Of a stretch of 64,000 nt of DNA, positions 20,645 to 31,830 are shown one piece after another. The notes under the pieces were generated by a model, which ran no database searches, was not told the origin of the DNA, and was given only the letters and a program-made list of their open reading frames with translations. Source of the stretch: Tubulanus polymorphus (taxonomy: Eukaryota; Nemertea; Palaeonemertea; Tubulaniformes; Tubulanidae); the NCBI RefSeq assembly GCF_964204645.1, contig NC_134031.1, positions 9,216,501-9,280,500 of the forward strand. Direction: 5' to 3'. Each line of letters opens with the position of its first letter. The stretch's first letter is position 1. The position numbers were made by a program, and so were the translations under genes.

Positions 20645-21470
20645 GAGGCAATCCAATTCAATAAAATCTTTATTTATTCCGTAAAGTACAAGCTTTGTAC
20701 ACAGTAGTCAGTAACCTGACTGTGGTTTAGTTTCACGATCGGATATTTTCACAAACCACAGTCAGGAATGGGAAGGTCATTTTTCAATGAAATCTTTGTG
20801 AGTCAATTTGACTCACGAGTAATTTGCCTGGCATTTTCTGGTCTTTTGAGAGATATCCGTCTAATTTTTGTTGTAATCAACGCACAACAGATTCGTAGTT
20901 TGTTTGATACCTATAACACCTCACCTGACGATCTTAATACATGTGCAAATCGGCCGTTAAGTGAGAGTAAATTTCCGTCAATTCAACGGCGGCCATTTTG
21001 AAAACTTGTGGAGGGTGCTGGCACCTGTGGACTGAGGCCAGGACCAATTCAAAATACTTTATTGACACTAATAACGCAAACTAACGAAATGAAACGATGA
21101 AATTGGAAAAAATTAAGAAATCAACACTCATTTACATTTTTCTTCAATCAGAATTTAATTTATTTACTATTATTTATTATGGAAAACACGAAGATTTGAA
21201 ATATAAATTTGAAAACTACCAAAAATAAAAATTATCGTTTCGTTTTGAAAGTTTTATATAAATCCTTGTAGGTCACCTTGTCTATCATGCCACATGTATG
21301 CAATGCTGAGAAGTGGCAGCTAATGGCGAAATTTGTGGAGAAATTAATTAATTTCTCAAAATAATGTTGATTAATCGCTCAAAACATACATAAAATAGGA
21401 TTATTTCAAAAGGTACCTGTGTTAGTTTGTGAATTAAGCCATTAATTGTGGACTGAGGTGAATAGAAAGT
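20645..21470. repeat. LINE 3'-tail fragments and a repeat later hit by the Penelope element
   Basis: CAATTCAATAAAATCTTTAT at 20658 is the inverted 3' tail of a LINE-like repeat and matches 63650. A second tail-like word, CAATTCAAAATACTTTATTG, begins near 21045. Bases 21250-21450 have an inverted relative at 62055-62180 plus 63429-63540 and show that site without the insertion. No gene seen. Confidence 0.5.
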
Positions 21471-22901
21471 ATATTTAGGGTTTTCTGTTACATCACAGAA
21501 AACCCTATTGAGATTCGCGTGTTTCTTATTATTATTATTTTATGTCACACTATTTTCACTAAAAGAACTAAGGCTTTGTTACCTTGCCGCTGTTGTCGAT
21601 ACAATCCGTATGATATCGTTCAGCTCACTGAGATCTACAAATACTCCGCGTGTTTTTTCACGAATCATCGTTACAAAAGCACTGTCGGGCCGTAAACATC
21701 GAAAATTTAGCCCCATTCAATGGGGCGACATGTTTTTCGAGTCGTCATCCCGAAATCAACCCGCAGGCCAATTGTCACTTCGATTATCAATTCAAATATA
21801 AATGAACTAATTTATTGCCGCAGACTTCACATTCAGCCGCGGTCTTCAAACAGTAATTTTAACAATAGCCCATTTTTCTCATCAAATCATATTACCGATA
21901 CACTGGAAGTTTACTACTTTAGATATTAAAAGCACTTTCGAGCCGTAAACATCGAGGAATCGACGTGTGTCACTACATCGTCGTTCCGGGGATCAGCTGC
22001 GAGTTTCTCCTCATCATGAGAATCAAATCGAGTACAAATTAATTTGGTTACTACCAGTGATTTGGCTGCGGGTTTCAAGAAGTTAGTTTAATAATACCTA
22101 TTTTTCTCTACCAAATTAACCGTGTATTTACTAAGATAAATCTTTAGTGTACCGGGGAGTCGTAGGCCTAAACTAAACACGCCGAACAGATATAGCGGAG
22201 AAAAGCTGTTATGTCGACGAGGTATCAAAATAAAAGAATATATTACGTTATTCGGCCGCGGGCTTCAACCTCTATATCAATACCATCAATTCTCTATATT
22301 TCCTACAGTACATACCGATCATTGTCAAATGCACAAGGTATTTACTAAATACAAGTATATAAAACACTCCTATCCGTATGTTGGACTCACACTTGACATT
22401 CGGAGTAAGCGTTCGCTGTGGAGGAAAGGAGATCGTTCGCTGTGTCGAGTTTTATGCGACCTTAAGGCTTTAGGCCTACCGGTACTGACATATACTGTCT
22501 CAAACAAACACAGTATAAATGTTGCGGTTATTAACGGACTCATTGGATTGGACTTCAAAACAAAATTTACGATATTTAGGAGGGTTGTTATTCAATAGGC
22601 CTACGACAAATCAGTCCGGATGTTAGGCCTACGCATATACATAGGCCTACATAGGCTAGTAGCCTCTACTAGGTTAAAGCTAAGTTCACTGTATAGGAGG
22701 AACCAGATTTATTAAAATGCATGTTAATTAGTGATTAACTGGTTCTGACTTGCAACGATCAATCACAATTATCTATTTTATTGTCAAAAATGAAGATTTT
22801 TTTTTGAAAATTTCGTCTGAGCAGACAGCTTTATAAGCCAGACTTTTCATTTGAGTTTTTTCATCATAAATGAAACTGGTGTTTCATTAATTCCTAATGA
22901 G

Positions 22902-23214
22902 TTAAGACGGGCGTAGGTCGGCTTTGCGACGGCTTGTGACTCACTGCGACGCCATTCACTGCGACCGCCAGCGACGATTGTGTCACAACGACTCATCGAC
23001 CTAAACTCCCTTGCGAAGGGTTGCGACTGTCAGCAACGCCAGTTTCAAGGAGTCGCACGTGTTCTACTTTCTGCGACGCGACACGACTGTCACAACCGAC
23101 CTACGCGCTCTTGTGACTGGCAGAAACTAGTTGCACACAATCGTATCGCAACCGACTTGCGATGCAACGCAAGGATCGCATCGCGTCACAAGGCCGATTT
23201 ACGTCCGGCTTTAA
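22902..23214. mobile_element. Short TTAA-flanked element rich in TGCGAC words
   Basis: Ends TTAAGACGGGCGTAGGTCGG and the inverse of TTAAAGCCGGACGTAAATCG form imperfect terminal repeats with TTAA at both outer edges (22902-22905, 23211-23214). The inside is packed with TGCGAC/GTCGCA words. A truncated relative is at 51123-51300 and a right end at about 56465-56505. No gene. Confidence 0.6.
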
Positions 23215-25580
23215 CCCTTTAAATGCCACTCGGTGAGCTAAAATCATATCCCAGAAGTCCAGCCGAATTAGAGTGTGCAAGCCTAACAGTTAGTGGTCGC
23301 AGTAAAAGCCATCTACAGCAAAAACCGTTAAAAATCATGCATTACAAGTTATGTTTATTTGATTTAGAATTGAATTTTCTTTCAAATGGGCCCAAGTAAC
23401 ATCATATTTGATGAAATTTTGATGACCATATATAGGTCAAATATCGGAGGAAATCTCGAAAAATATGATTTTTTTTACCTCCGTTGCAGTCTGGTTCATG
23501 TCCACAAGCCATGTCCCCAAAAATCATTTTGTGGGTGCAATACATGATTTCTAATATCAAATAAACCATACTTTGTCAAAAACTTAAAAGATTTTTATGT
23601 ATTTTATGTATCCAGAGTGGTTTCACCAAAGAGAAAAAGGGAAAAAATTCAGAAATAATATCATTTCGACAGAAAGTTTAATTTAATTTTCCAATAACTA
23701 CTCATCATTTCTATCACAATATAACATCAGAACATTCATATATTTAAACAAGTTACATCATAATTGAAGCATGTAAGTCATTGAAGCATGTTTTACACAG
23801 ATTTACCTGGCAGATGCCACACCCATAGGACGACACAATGCCACGACCACTTGGTGCCTTCCGTCCGACCCTACTACAATGAACGCAAACTCTTTTGCGT
23901 TCAGTAAATTTGACCAGCTGGTGGCCATGAATGTTGGCTGCGTCAAGGGTCTTTTCGGCCTTTCTTTTCAGTTGACGACGTCTAGTAGCAGGGGTTACAG
24001 CTCCGCCAATGAGCTGCTTTGCAAGGGTAAGTCGGAAGGTGAGGTAATCTAATCGTTTATCAACAACTATTGCTGTGTTAGCATCGTAACAGAGAAATGA
24101 ATTTACAATTGCCACCTGGAGGTAAAAATAAACAATGTAACGCCACCATTTCCTACCTTTTCTACCAAGGGCGTAATAACTCCGGTACTGGTCTGCAATA
24201 TCGACCCCACCCATGAACTTATTGTACATGACTATTGGTTCAGGCTTTTGAACCTGTTCATTTTCACCTTTTTTATTTTTTCTAGTTATAGGACACGACA
24301 CAGGGTTTGAATTTGTTGATAATGTGGTCACAACACGCTTATCATGCCATGAACTAGCAAGAAGGTGACCCTGTTTCGCCCTTCTTCGGCTTCTTGATAT
24401 CAGATGGGAATCCTTTTCGATCACACCTTACTGTACCACAGGCATATGTTTTATTCTTATACAAATCAATGATCAGTTTACTGCTAGTAAAAAAGTTATC
24501 AAAGTAAATATGTCTATATTTACCTAAGAGATCACTGGTGACACTCATTACAGATTTATAACCGAGACCAACCTCTACATCTCCAGTATCCAGTTTACCA
24601 GCGTAGACCTGCGCCTTATATATGTAACCCGTGAGAGAATTTGCGGCACACCATACTTTGACTCCCCTCTTTATTGGCTTCTTAGGCATATACTGAATCA
24701 AACTAGACCGTCCCTTATATTTTACCATTGCCTCGTCAACAGCGACATTCTGATCAGGAACAGTACACAATAAAAACTGGCGATTGAAATGATCGATAAC
24801 AGGTCGTGCTTTATACAGTTTATCAAAGTTCTGCTCACCTCTTTTTGGCTCATTTTCAGAATCAGAAAAGTGCATGTATTGCAAAATTGATTTATAACGA
24901 TTGCGTGATATACAGCGCTGAATATACGCATTTCCGATGGCATCATCTGTGGACCAATACATGTTGAGTTTCGGTAGTCTATTTATACCCATAATAATTT
25001 TGACGCCTAAAAATTTTTTCATTTCCTGTGGAGTCACATCAACAAACCCCTGATTATCCTTGAAGGATGCATATCTATTTGTTTCATCAGAAAACAACTG
25101 AAAAAATCCATCGGTTGCAAAGAGTTTGAAGTAATCGATCGGCTGTGCTGTTATTGGTAGGCCATGTGTGAAACCAGCATCCAGCATAAATTCTTCAAAT
25201 GGTGGATCGTGACTAACACAGTCACTTTTCCACCTTATATCAGTCAAAAATCTTGGAGTTTCATCATTGGGGTCTAAATCACTGTCATCTGAATCATTGG
25301 GGTTATGATCAGATTCAGAATCATTTGCGGAATCATAATTTATATCCGATTCAGCATCACTATCCTCCGGATTATCTTCAGCATCCTCAGCATCAGTACC
25401 CGATTGATTTCCGGGTTCAAAATCACCGTCTGATTCTCCGGAAAGTTCAGATAAATCACTCACTTCAGTATCACTGTCCATTCTAGTGATTGAAAAAACT
25501 AACAAAATTGTCTAAATTTACTTGAAGAATTGTTCAAAATCGCCAAAAGTACCTCACAACATCATCATTTTACTCGAAAA
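23211..25580 (-). mobile_element. piggyBac-type transposon, one end identified
   Basis: The 3' end of the transposase side starts TTAA then CCCTTTAAATGCCACTCGGT (23211-23234), the usual TTAA plus CCCTTT piggyBac terminus. The opposite end should lie above 25505, but no matching inverted terminus is seen before sequence of the surrounding hairpin-led element resumes near 25580. That end has probably been deleted. Confidence 0.7.
23753..25481 (-). pseudogene. piggyBac transposase (DDE_Tnp_1_7 type), one frameshift
   Basis: The first frame (from the MDSD start at 25481 down to 24354) has an acidic Ser/Asp N-terminus, then the piggyBac core: MKKFLGVKIIMGINRLPKL, YWSTDDAIGN, MHFSDSENEPKRGEQ, the catalytic-region words VPDQNVAVDEAMVKYKGR and PKKPIKRGVKVWC, and RHIYFDNFFTSSKLI. 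A frameshift between 24354 and 24424 moves it to the second frame, which holds VMYNKFMGGVDIADQYRSYY and a C-terminal cysteine-rich finger (CVHCSRVGRK...CGICQVNLCKTCF). Catalytic Asp residues appear kept (DEAM, FDNF, GVDIAD). Otherwise the gene is nearly full length (about 590 codons). With one frameshift it is probably inactive but young among the elements here. Confidence 0.88.
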
Positions 25581-25869
25581 GTTGAATAGTAATATTTTCA
25601 TTCAAACATTCGTTCGAAAAAATTGTTTTCGCTCAACCAATTTTTTTTGCCGGGACAAAAAGTTTTTCATTTCAACAATTACATAGCTTTTCATTCGAAC
25701 ACATTTTTTTGTCAGAATGAAGAAAGTTTTGGTTCATAAAAGCGTACTGTTCAACCAAACTGAATTGTTTTCACTCGAACACGATTTTCTTGTCGGAACA
25801 TTATGTTTTTGGTCGAACAGTGTGTTAAGTTCGTTTGAGAAATTTACTCGGTCTGGTATATTTTGGATT

Positions 25870-26115
25870 ACTGTGTATGTCATTTGTCAGGACATTAAAC
25901 AGAAGACGACCTAGGATACTACCTTGCGTGACTCCACTAGTTAGACTGACTTATTCCAAAATGAGGCGTTCCGTTGATTTCGGCCACAGGTTTTCGTTCA
26001 GAGATAACTGCTGAGCCATTTGGGCGACCTATCATTGATACTGTTTCCTAATAGCCTGTTTAGTTAGTAATGGCTGATGTTGTGCCTTATCAAATGCTAT
26101 GTCGAAATCCACCGT
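25870..26115 (-). pseudogene. LINE reverse-transcriptase fragment (family 2)
   Basis: The minus strand is a diverged, broken copy of the RT fragment at 57380-57690. It includes the words behind DFDIAFDKAQH and VTQGSILGRLLFN, plus spacer. It lies in the right flank shared by both hairpin-led copies, so the LINE piece was there before that element was duplicated. Confidence 0.5.
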
Positions 26116-26699
26116 TGAACAGGATTCTAAGACTGTGCAGAAAACCCGTTATCGCTGCTTTGCAGCTATATTTTAAGTGTTACTTTTTAGTCCTTATGTG
26201 ATCGGTTTGCCGGTTGATGACGCACTTCCGATTTGGTTGACATACGTTTAAGGTCGTTTTAAAGCCAGTTAGTTAGAGATTTCCTCAAATTCCGCATCAG
26301 AAATGGTGTCTTCAAGTTGGGATTGAATTTGGTTAAAAATAGTTGGTTAGTTTTTGCTGTGCCCTCTTGAAAAAATGCTCTTCACGCCGTTTATGTGACA
26401 TCACACATCACGTGTTGCTTATGACGTAGAGGGTATAGTGATCGACGGAAGTGCCATTTTTAAAAGCGTTGTATCGTGGATGTTAACTTTAGAGGACCGT
26501 ACGAAGTCTCTTTAAAGGTGAGTGTCAACATATATGGTAACTTAACTTAATTCTTTGTGAGTGCACGGAGGCCCTGTGAGAATCTAAAGACGTTCGCAGC
26601 ATTGAAAATTACGCAATGGTCCGCTCGACACGCACACACACGCTGTCAGTTTGACCTACGTGACTAAATACAGCCGCCATGAATCAGAAGCAATCCACT

Positions 26700-27060
26700 T
26701 CAAATTTTATGAAGTGAATATCATGATTATTATTTATCCGATATACGCCAAAAAACCTTTAAGAGAAAGGTATTTGGCGTCGGATTCTGTACCGAAAAAT
26801 CCCGGATTGTTACACTGCATAGTTTTTTTAGTAGGGTTCTTTTAACATTTTGCCTATAAGCCATTTGATTGACACGTGGGGCGGGGCTTGCGATCTGCCG
26901 ATGACGTCAGATGTAAACAATAATATAACCACGTGCATCGCGCACATGTGTAAACAAACGTGGCAACAAATTAGATTTTTTGGCGCCAAAACTTTTTTGA
27001 TTTTTTCTTTTGTCCAATATTTTTTCATTTGGAGCCAACTGCTATGCCATTAGATTGTAC
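26700..27060. repeat. Interspersed repeat, paired with 37920-38165
   Basis: Both stretches share CCTTTAAG-AAGGTATTTGGCG-like sequence, then CATAGTTTTT, TTGATTGACA and GATGACGTCAGATGTAAACA. No terminal repeat or gene was found. Confidence 0.45.
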
Positions 27061-27303
27061 AATCAAGTATTCACGTTTTGTAGACGCTCTCTGAAATAAT
27101 TCTTCTTCCAGGGGACATGTAGGCCTATTGAAATATCTATTGTCGTTGTTTTTTTTTTATTTTTAGGATATAAACAGCCTAGTAGAAACATCATCTGGCA
27201 CACGCACATTTGACTACAGATCATATCCTGTATAAAATGTGTAAATATTTCACTCAAGTTTTCTTGCCATTAATACTTCCTGACTACTTTTATTTTATGG
27301 TTA

Positions 27304-27734
27304 TCTAAGAGCAAGGCTGTGAGACACTATCAATTTGTGAAACGTCTTTAGTAATAAGAGTTGCTGTCTCAACGCCTGTAAAGTTTTTCCTATACGCTCC
27401 CGCTTTGTCAACTACCTTTTCTTTTATATTACTAAAGACGTTTCACAAATTGATAGTGTCTCACAGTGGGCTGGAATAATAGGATATATAACTGTCATAT
27501 CACTAAAAAAGTGTCATACAAAATAAAAGTTTTGACTTTAGATTGAAAAACGAAGTGTGTTAAGTATTTTGTGAGGTGTGTGGAGCCAGCGGCCATTATC
27601 TTTTCAAACAGTTAAACGTATCAGTACCATGACCTTTTTTCTCGGATTCATTGCAGATTAACGAGTGAAAACACAAATACGCTATCAATAACTCCAGCAA
27701 CTGTATCCCAAGCCCATCGGCAAGTGCCTGTGCT
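27304..27734. mobile_element. Deletion copy of foldback element E
   Basis: It matches 20166-20640 and ends in the same CCCAAGCCCATCGGCAAGTG terminus, but the first ~220 bp of the element are missing. Part of the inner palindrome (27340-27400) is deleted too. Confidence 0.65.
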
Positions 27735-27892
27735 TTGTATGATGAAACTAGGGTAAAAGTGCAGATCCACACCTCTCGTGACTGATGCAATCTACTGAAT
27801 TACAAATCACTGTTCTTACTTCAGAATGTCTCGCAGAATCCAATGCAGTGATTTATTCTATGATATCTCTACTAGAAAGCAGATTTTTGGCC

Positions 27893-29155
27893 TGGTTTTT
27901 AGCCCACTTGGGACTTGCGGGGCTATTGCGTTCACTTTTTGTCCGTCGTCCGTCGGTGGACGGAATCCAGTTATTTTGGGAAGTTTTGTAGACGCTTCAA
28001 GGTAATGTCTTGATATTTGGGTTACACATGTATCTACCCTAGACACATCTTCAGCCCAAAAACTGGCCCTGTCAGATTCAAGATGGCCGACTGGCAGCCA
28101 TTGTTGTTCGCCAAAATCAGCACTTTTTACACATTTTTGAACTTTTTGAGGGAAATTTTGAAGACGCTTTGATCAATTACCTTTATCTTTCAGATATATG
28201 TGAATTCCCCCAGGGCCCATCAGCATAACAAAAATTGGGTCGATCGGACTCAAGATGGCCGTCCTATGACCATTTTAGTGCCCAAAAATGTTAATTTTGG
28301 TCCAAATTCTGAGTCCTGTAGCTTCCTACTGGTTTATCATTTCTCATTGCAATTTGTGATGGGTATTCTTTGGAAAATGATGTTTTATAGGCCTATTTGA
28401 GACAGGTATTTTTGATCAGCCAATTATGACGCAATTGGCGGCCATTTTGGTGTCATCAGTACTCGTTCGTAGGTGGGAAAAAGTTTTTCCACATTATATT
28501 GATACCTAAGCGTATTTTGTTACCACAATCTATTAAAAACTTGTAGCTCATAACGTGTTCTATGATTATGGTGAGTTTCAAGGTCATTGGTTTTTGTATA
28601 TGGCCACCAGGGGGCGTTGAATAATACAATATCTTAGTATTTCTATATTATATTCGTTTCAATGCATATTTTGTAACCACAATCAATTGCAAAGTTGTTG
28701 CTCATGACATCATCTATGATTGTGGCAAGTTTTAAGGTCATTGGTCATTCTATATGATCACCAGGGGGCATTGAATAGTAGAATAACTTAGTATTTCCTT
28801 ATATTGGTACCTAGGCATATTTTGTTTCCATGATCAATTACAAAGTTATAGTTCGTGACAGGTTCTATGATTGTGGTGAGTTTCAAGGTCATTGGGTTTT
28901 GAATATGGTCACCAGGGGGCATTGAATAGTAGAATAACTTAGTATTTCCATATTAAATTGGTAACGAGGCATATTTTGTTATCACAATCAATTGCAAAAT
29001 CGTAGCTGCTGACATGTTCTATGATTGTGGTGAATTTCTAGGTTATTGGTTTTTGTATGTGGTCACCAGGGGGCTTTGAATATTGAAATTGTTAGATTGT
29101 TGAGCATTTGGAACCACTTCCCAAGTGGGCATGGTGTCCCTGGACCCCTAGTCTT
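27893..29155 (+). repeat. Long interspersed repeat R3, copy 1, with four ~155-bp units
   Basis: It begins TTTAGCCCACTTGGGACTTG and ends near ATGGTGTCCCTGGACCCCTA. Within it, units starting near 28492, 28646, 28798 and 28953 share TTTTGTTACCACAATCAATT, TGTTCTATGATTGTGGTGAG and GTCACCAGGGGGC. Other copies are at 46778-47945, 57903-58356 and (diverged) 60195-61925. No conserved open frame. Confidence 0.7.
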
Positions 29156-29424
29156 CCTCAAATTGAGTGGGTCATGAAACACCATTTCAGCAAATATTCT
29201 AAACAAATCTTCAAAAAATTTTCAACAAATCTTCAAAATCGTGATGATCTTGAGACAAAATGCAAGCTAAAAATCTACTTTCTAGTGAAGATACTATAAA
29301 ATAAACCAGTGTACTGAATTGCTGATGACATTTTGAGTCTGAATCAGTGATATTTAATGTAATTGATTGAACACTTTACGAGAGGTGCGGATCTGCACTT
29401 TTACTTGAAACTAGGCTAGTACAG

Positions 29425-29577
29425 GATCATTTATTACGTACGCATTAAATTTGAATATTTGAATCCCCCTCCCCCTGTACGCAAAATCGGCCATTTTTTC
29501 ATATACATTAAGCATTACAGTACGCAATTGCACGTACCCCTCCCCATCCCCTAATGCGTACGTAGTAAATAAATGAC
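29425..29577. mobile_element. 153-bp palindromic-ended MITE, copy 1
   Basis: The ends are GGTCATTTATTACGTACGCA / TGCGTACGTAGTAAATAAATGACC, and the centre has CCCCCTCCCCCTGTACGCAA. A second copy is at 43487-43640. Confidence 0.7.
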
Positions 29578-29612
29578 CGCTACCTAGCCGTCGTTCCACT
29601 TGTCTAGTACCT

Positions 29613-29703
29613 AGACATCCCACACTAGGGCGAAAGTGCTCATATAAGGTTAATTTTCATCCCTCATTTTGAGGGACGAGGCTTTGAGCGTCTTTTTCAC
29701 CCC
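29613..29703. repeat. Repeat F, left piece, split by a TTAA element
   Basis: CTAGGGCGAAAGTGC...GGTTAATTTTC.TCCCTCATTTTGAGG...GAGCGTC matches 35943-36030 and 59675-59770. The right piece resumes at 34493 after the inserted TTAA element. Confidence 0.6.
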
Positions 29704-30574
29704 TTAACCCTTTCAATACCACATAGTGTCTCCGCTGCTGTACCGGAGGGAATTTAGGGGTTTATAGGGGTATGTTTGAGGCTTCATAGAATAGTAACCA
29801 AGGTATCTGACACAGAAAAATTATATAGCATGTTGTTGATAACTTTTGGGCCAACAAAGTAGACACAAATAATTTGGATATAAGTGAACTTGAGGTCAAA
29901 GGAAAAAATTCACGAAAAAGTTTCAGATAAACTGCTCTGTCTCCCAGCAAAATGCACTGATCTATTCAATTCCAACTGAAATTGTATGCCATATATCCTT
30001 ACTTTATGCAGTAAAAATTTCAAAGCAATCAAACTACAAAAAAATTTATTTTTCCACTCATTTACCAACTTTTCCACCGATATATGTCGGAAGGCCGGAT
30101 GTAAGGGGTTTCATTGGGCTATAATTTCAGGCCTCAGAAAATTGTAACCTATGTATTTGACACTGATACATTGTATACCATGGTGTTGATAACCTTTGGG
30201 CTTACAAATAAGACAAATTATTTGGATATATGCGACCTTGAGGATAGACAGTTTCTGGCTCTTCATTATTGTTATTGGTGTCTGTTGCCATGACAACCGT
30301 ATCAACGGGATCTAAAAGAATTGTCACTGATTTCATTTTCATCATCAAAATCATTGCACTATAAACCTATTTTCTGACTAAGTCTCATCATCTGAACTGC
30401 TGCTGTCATATTCGTTGTCACTCTCAATTTGTTCACTACCAAATTCCAACTCACCAGCATCACTGTCAGCATCATATACGAGCTGCTGAACCGCTTCATC
30501 CAGCCAAATTGTTTTTTCCTGGCTGTTGCCATCTTGGATTTTATGCAGATGGCAGCACCGGCTGATGCTGATAG

Positions 30575-31830
30575 AACTAAAGTACTAGTATTTGCGCGAA
30601 GTAAATCCCGGATAAAAACGATTTCGAAATTTATGTTTGGTGATCAAGAGTTAGAGGTAGTTGAAGATTATGTTTATCTCGGAGTAAAATTCAATTGGAA
30701 TGGTAACTTTGCTAAGGCAAAAAAGTATCTTTACGATAAAGCTATCAGAGCTATGTTTTCGATCGTTCAAAAAGGCAGACGTTTGAAATTGCCCATAGAT
30801 GTTATGTTTAAATTATTTGATACGTGTGTTGCTCCAATAGCCATGTATGGGTGTGAGATCTGGGGATATGAAAATCTTGATTTATTAGAAAATATTCATT
30901 GCTTCTTCTGTAAAATCTTAATGAAAGTGACGAAATATTCTCGCAACTTACAAGTTTTATCAGAGCTAGGACGTTACCCTTTGAATATAGATGTTAGACG
31001 CAGGATGATTAACTTTTGGGTGAAAACAGTATCTGGAAAGCAAACCAAACTTAATTCAATACTCTATAAAATATCTCTCAATTTATTTTTAAGGGATAAA
31101 TTTAAGAGCCCTTGGTTATCATATATAAAGAAAACGTTTGATGACTGTGGTTTGTCCTGCATTTGGACGCAGCAATTCATGACTAACAGTAAATCTTTTT
31201 CAAAACGAATAAAACAGATACTTCGTGACCAGCACCTTCAAGAAACTGTATCTGCCATAAATACTAATCCGATATACACTAACTTTAGGCAATATAAAAA
31301 TGATATTAGGTTAGAGAAGTATATTATAGAACTTGGTGATGACTTAGGAACTAGTTTATTTGAATTTAGGGTCTGGTCCTATATTTTACCTGTGAACAAA
31401 TTTTCAAACCTTCATTTAGACAGAGCCGATAGAATATGCCCCACTTGTAATACTCTAGGTGACGAATCCCATTTTCTGTTTGACTGTACCTTACTTAACG
31501 AACAACGCAAAAACTTTTTGAATTTGAATACCTTTAATACCCTTGATATTCTGAAAAACCCAACGGTCAACTTAGCTAAATTCATTAAGACCGGCTTAGA
31601 TGTATATAGATCCCTCCAATAGTATATATAGTATTGTAAATAGTTGATGTATATAATAGTATATATAGTATTGTAAATAGTTGATGTATATATATATTTC
31701 GTTACGTTTTCATTCTCTAAATTTTAATCACTTTAGTGTTGTTTTGTAAATATTTGTATATACATGTGTAATAGTTTTCCTCCATATACCATGGAAATGG
31801 TTGGAGTGTAAATAAATCGTAATCGATAGA
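30575..31830 (+). mobile_element. 5'-truncated LINE relic (family 3, copy a) with open C-terminal frame
   Basis: The frame open at 30429-31622 becomes LINE sequence after about 30575: TKVLVFARSKSR, VVEDYVYLGVKFNWNGNF (just after the catalytic region), YDKAIRAMF, VAPIAMYGCEIWG, SELGRYPLNIDVRRRMINFW, and the CCHC knuckle CPTCNTLGDESHFLFDC near 31437-31490. The catalytic (F/Y)ADD block is missing, so it cannot reverse-transcribe. The 3' region has a short tandem duplication (31620-31690) and ends GGAGTGTAAATAAATCG. The upstream codons of the same frame (30429-30574) belong to the TTAA element and are not part of the protein. Confidence 0.75.

Larger units (their letters stand above)
21477..26176 (+). 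mobile_element. Hairpin-led element, copy 1, with nested TTAA element and piggyBac
   Basis: The left end is the stem AGGGTTTTCTGT/ACAGAAAACCCT followed by ATTGAGATTCGCGTG and a TTATTATT run. The proposed right end, about 26138-26176, is AAACCCGTTATCGCTGCTTT with the mini-hairpin GCTGCTTTGCAGC and then TATATTT. Bases 21477 to about 23170 match 49704 to about 51300 closely, and about 25580-26176 match 56830-57902. The two long copies therefore share both flanks and differ in what has inserted between. No long coding frame survives in the shared part; the short open frames there are not conserved as proteins. Class is unknown to me. Confidence 0.6.

Noticed and set aside
21508-22598. Open frames of 60-140 codons at 21508-22598 and their partners at 49574-50825
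   Set aside because: They recur only because the DNA repeat does. Frames shift between the two copies and no domain is visible.
30429-30574. N-terminal part of the 397-codon frame at 30429-31622
   Set aside because: This stretch belongs to the TTAA element (it matches 52413-52558). Only the part after about 30575 is LINE protein.
31620-31690. Satellite from the duplicated TATATAGTATTGTAAATAG unit
   Set aside because: Only two units in a LINE 3' region; a local slippage duplication.
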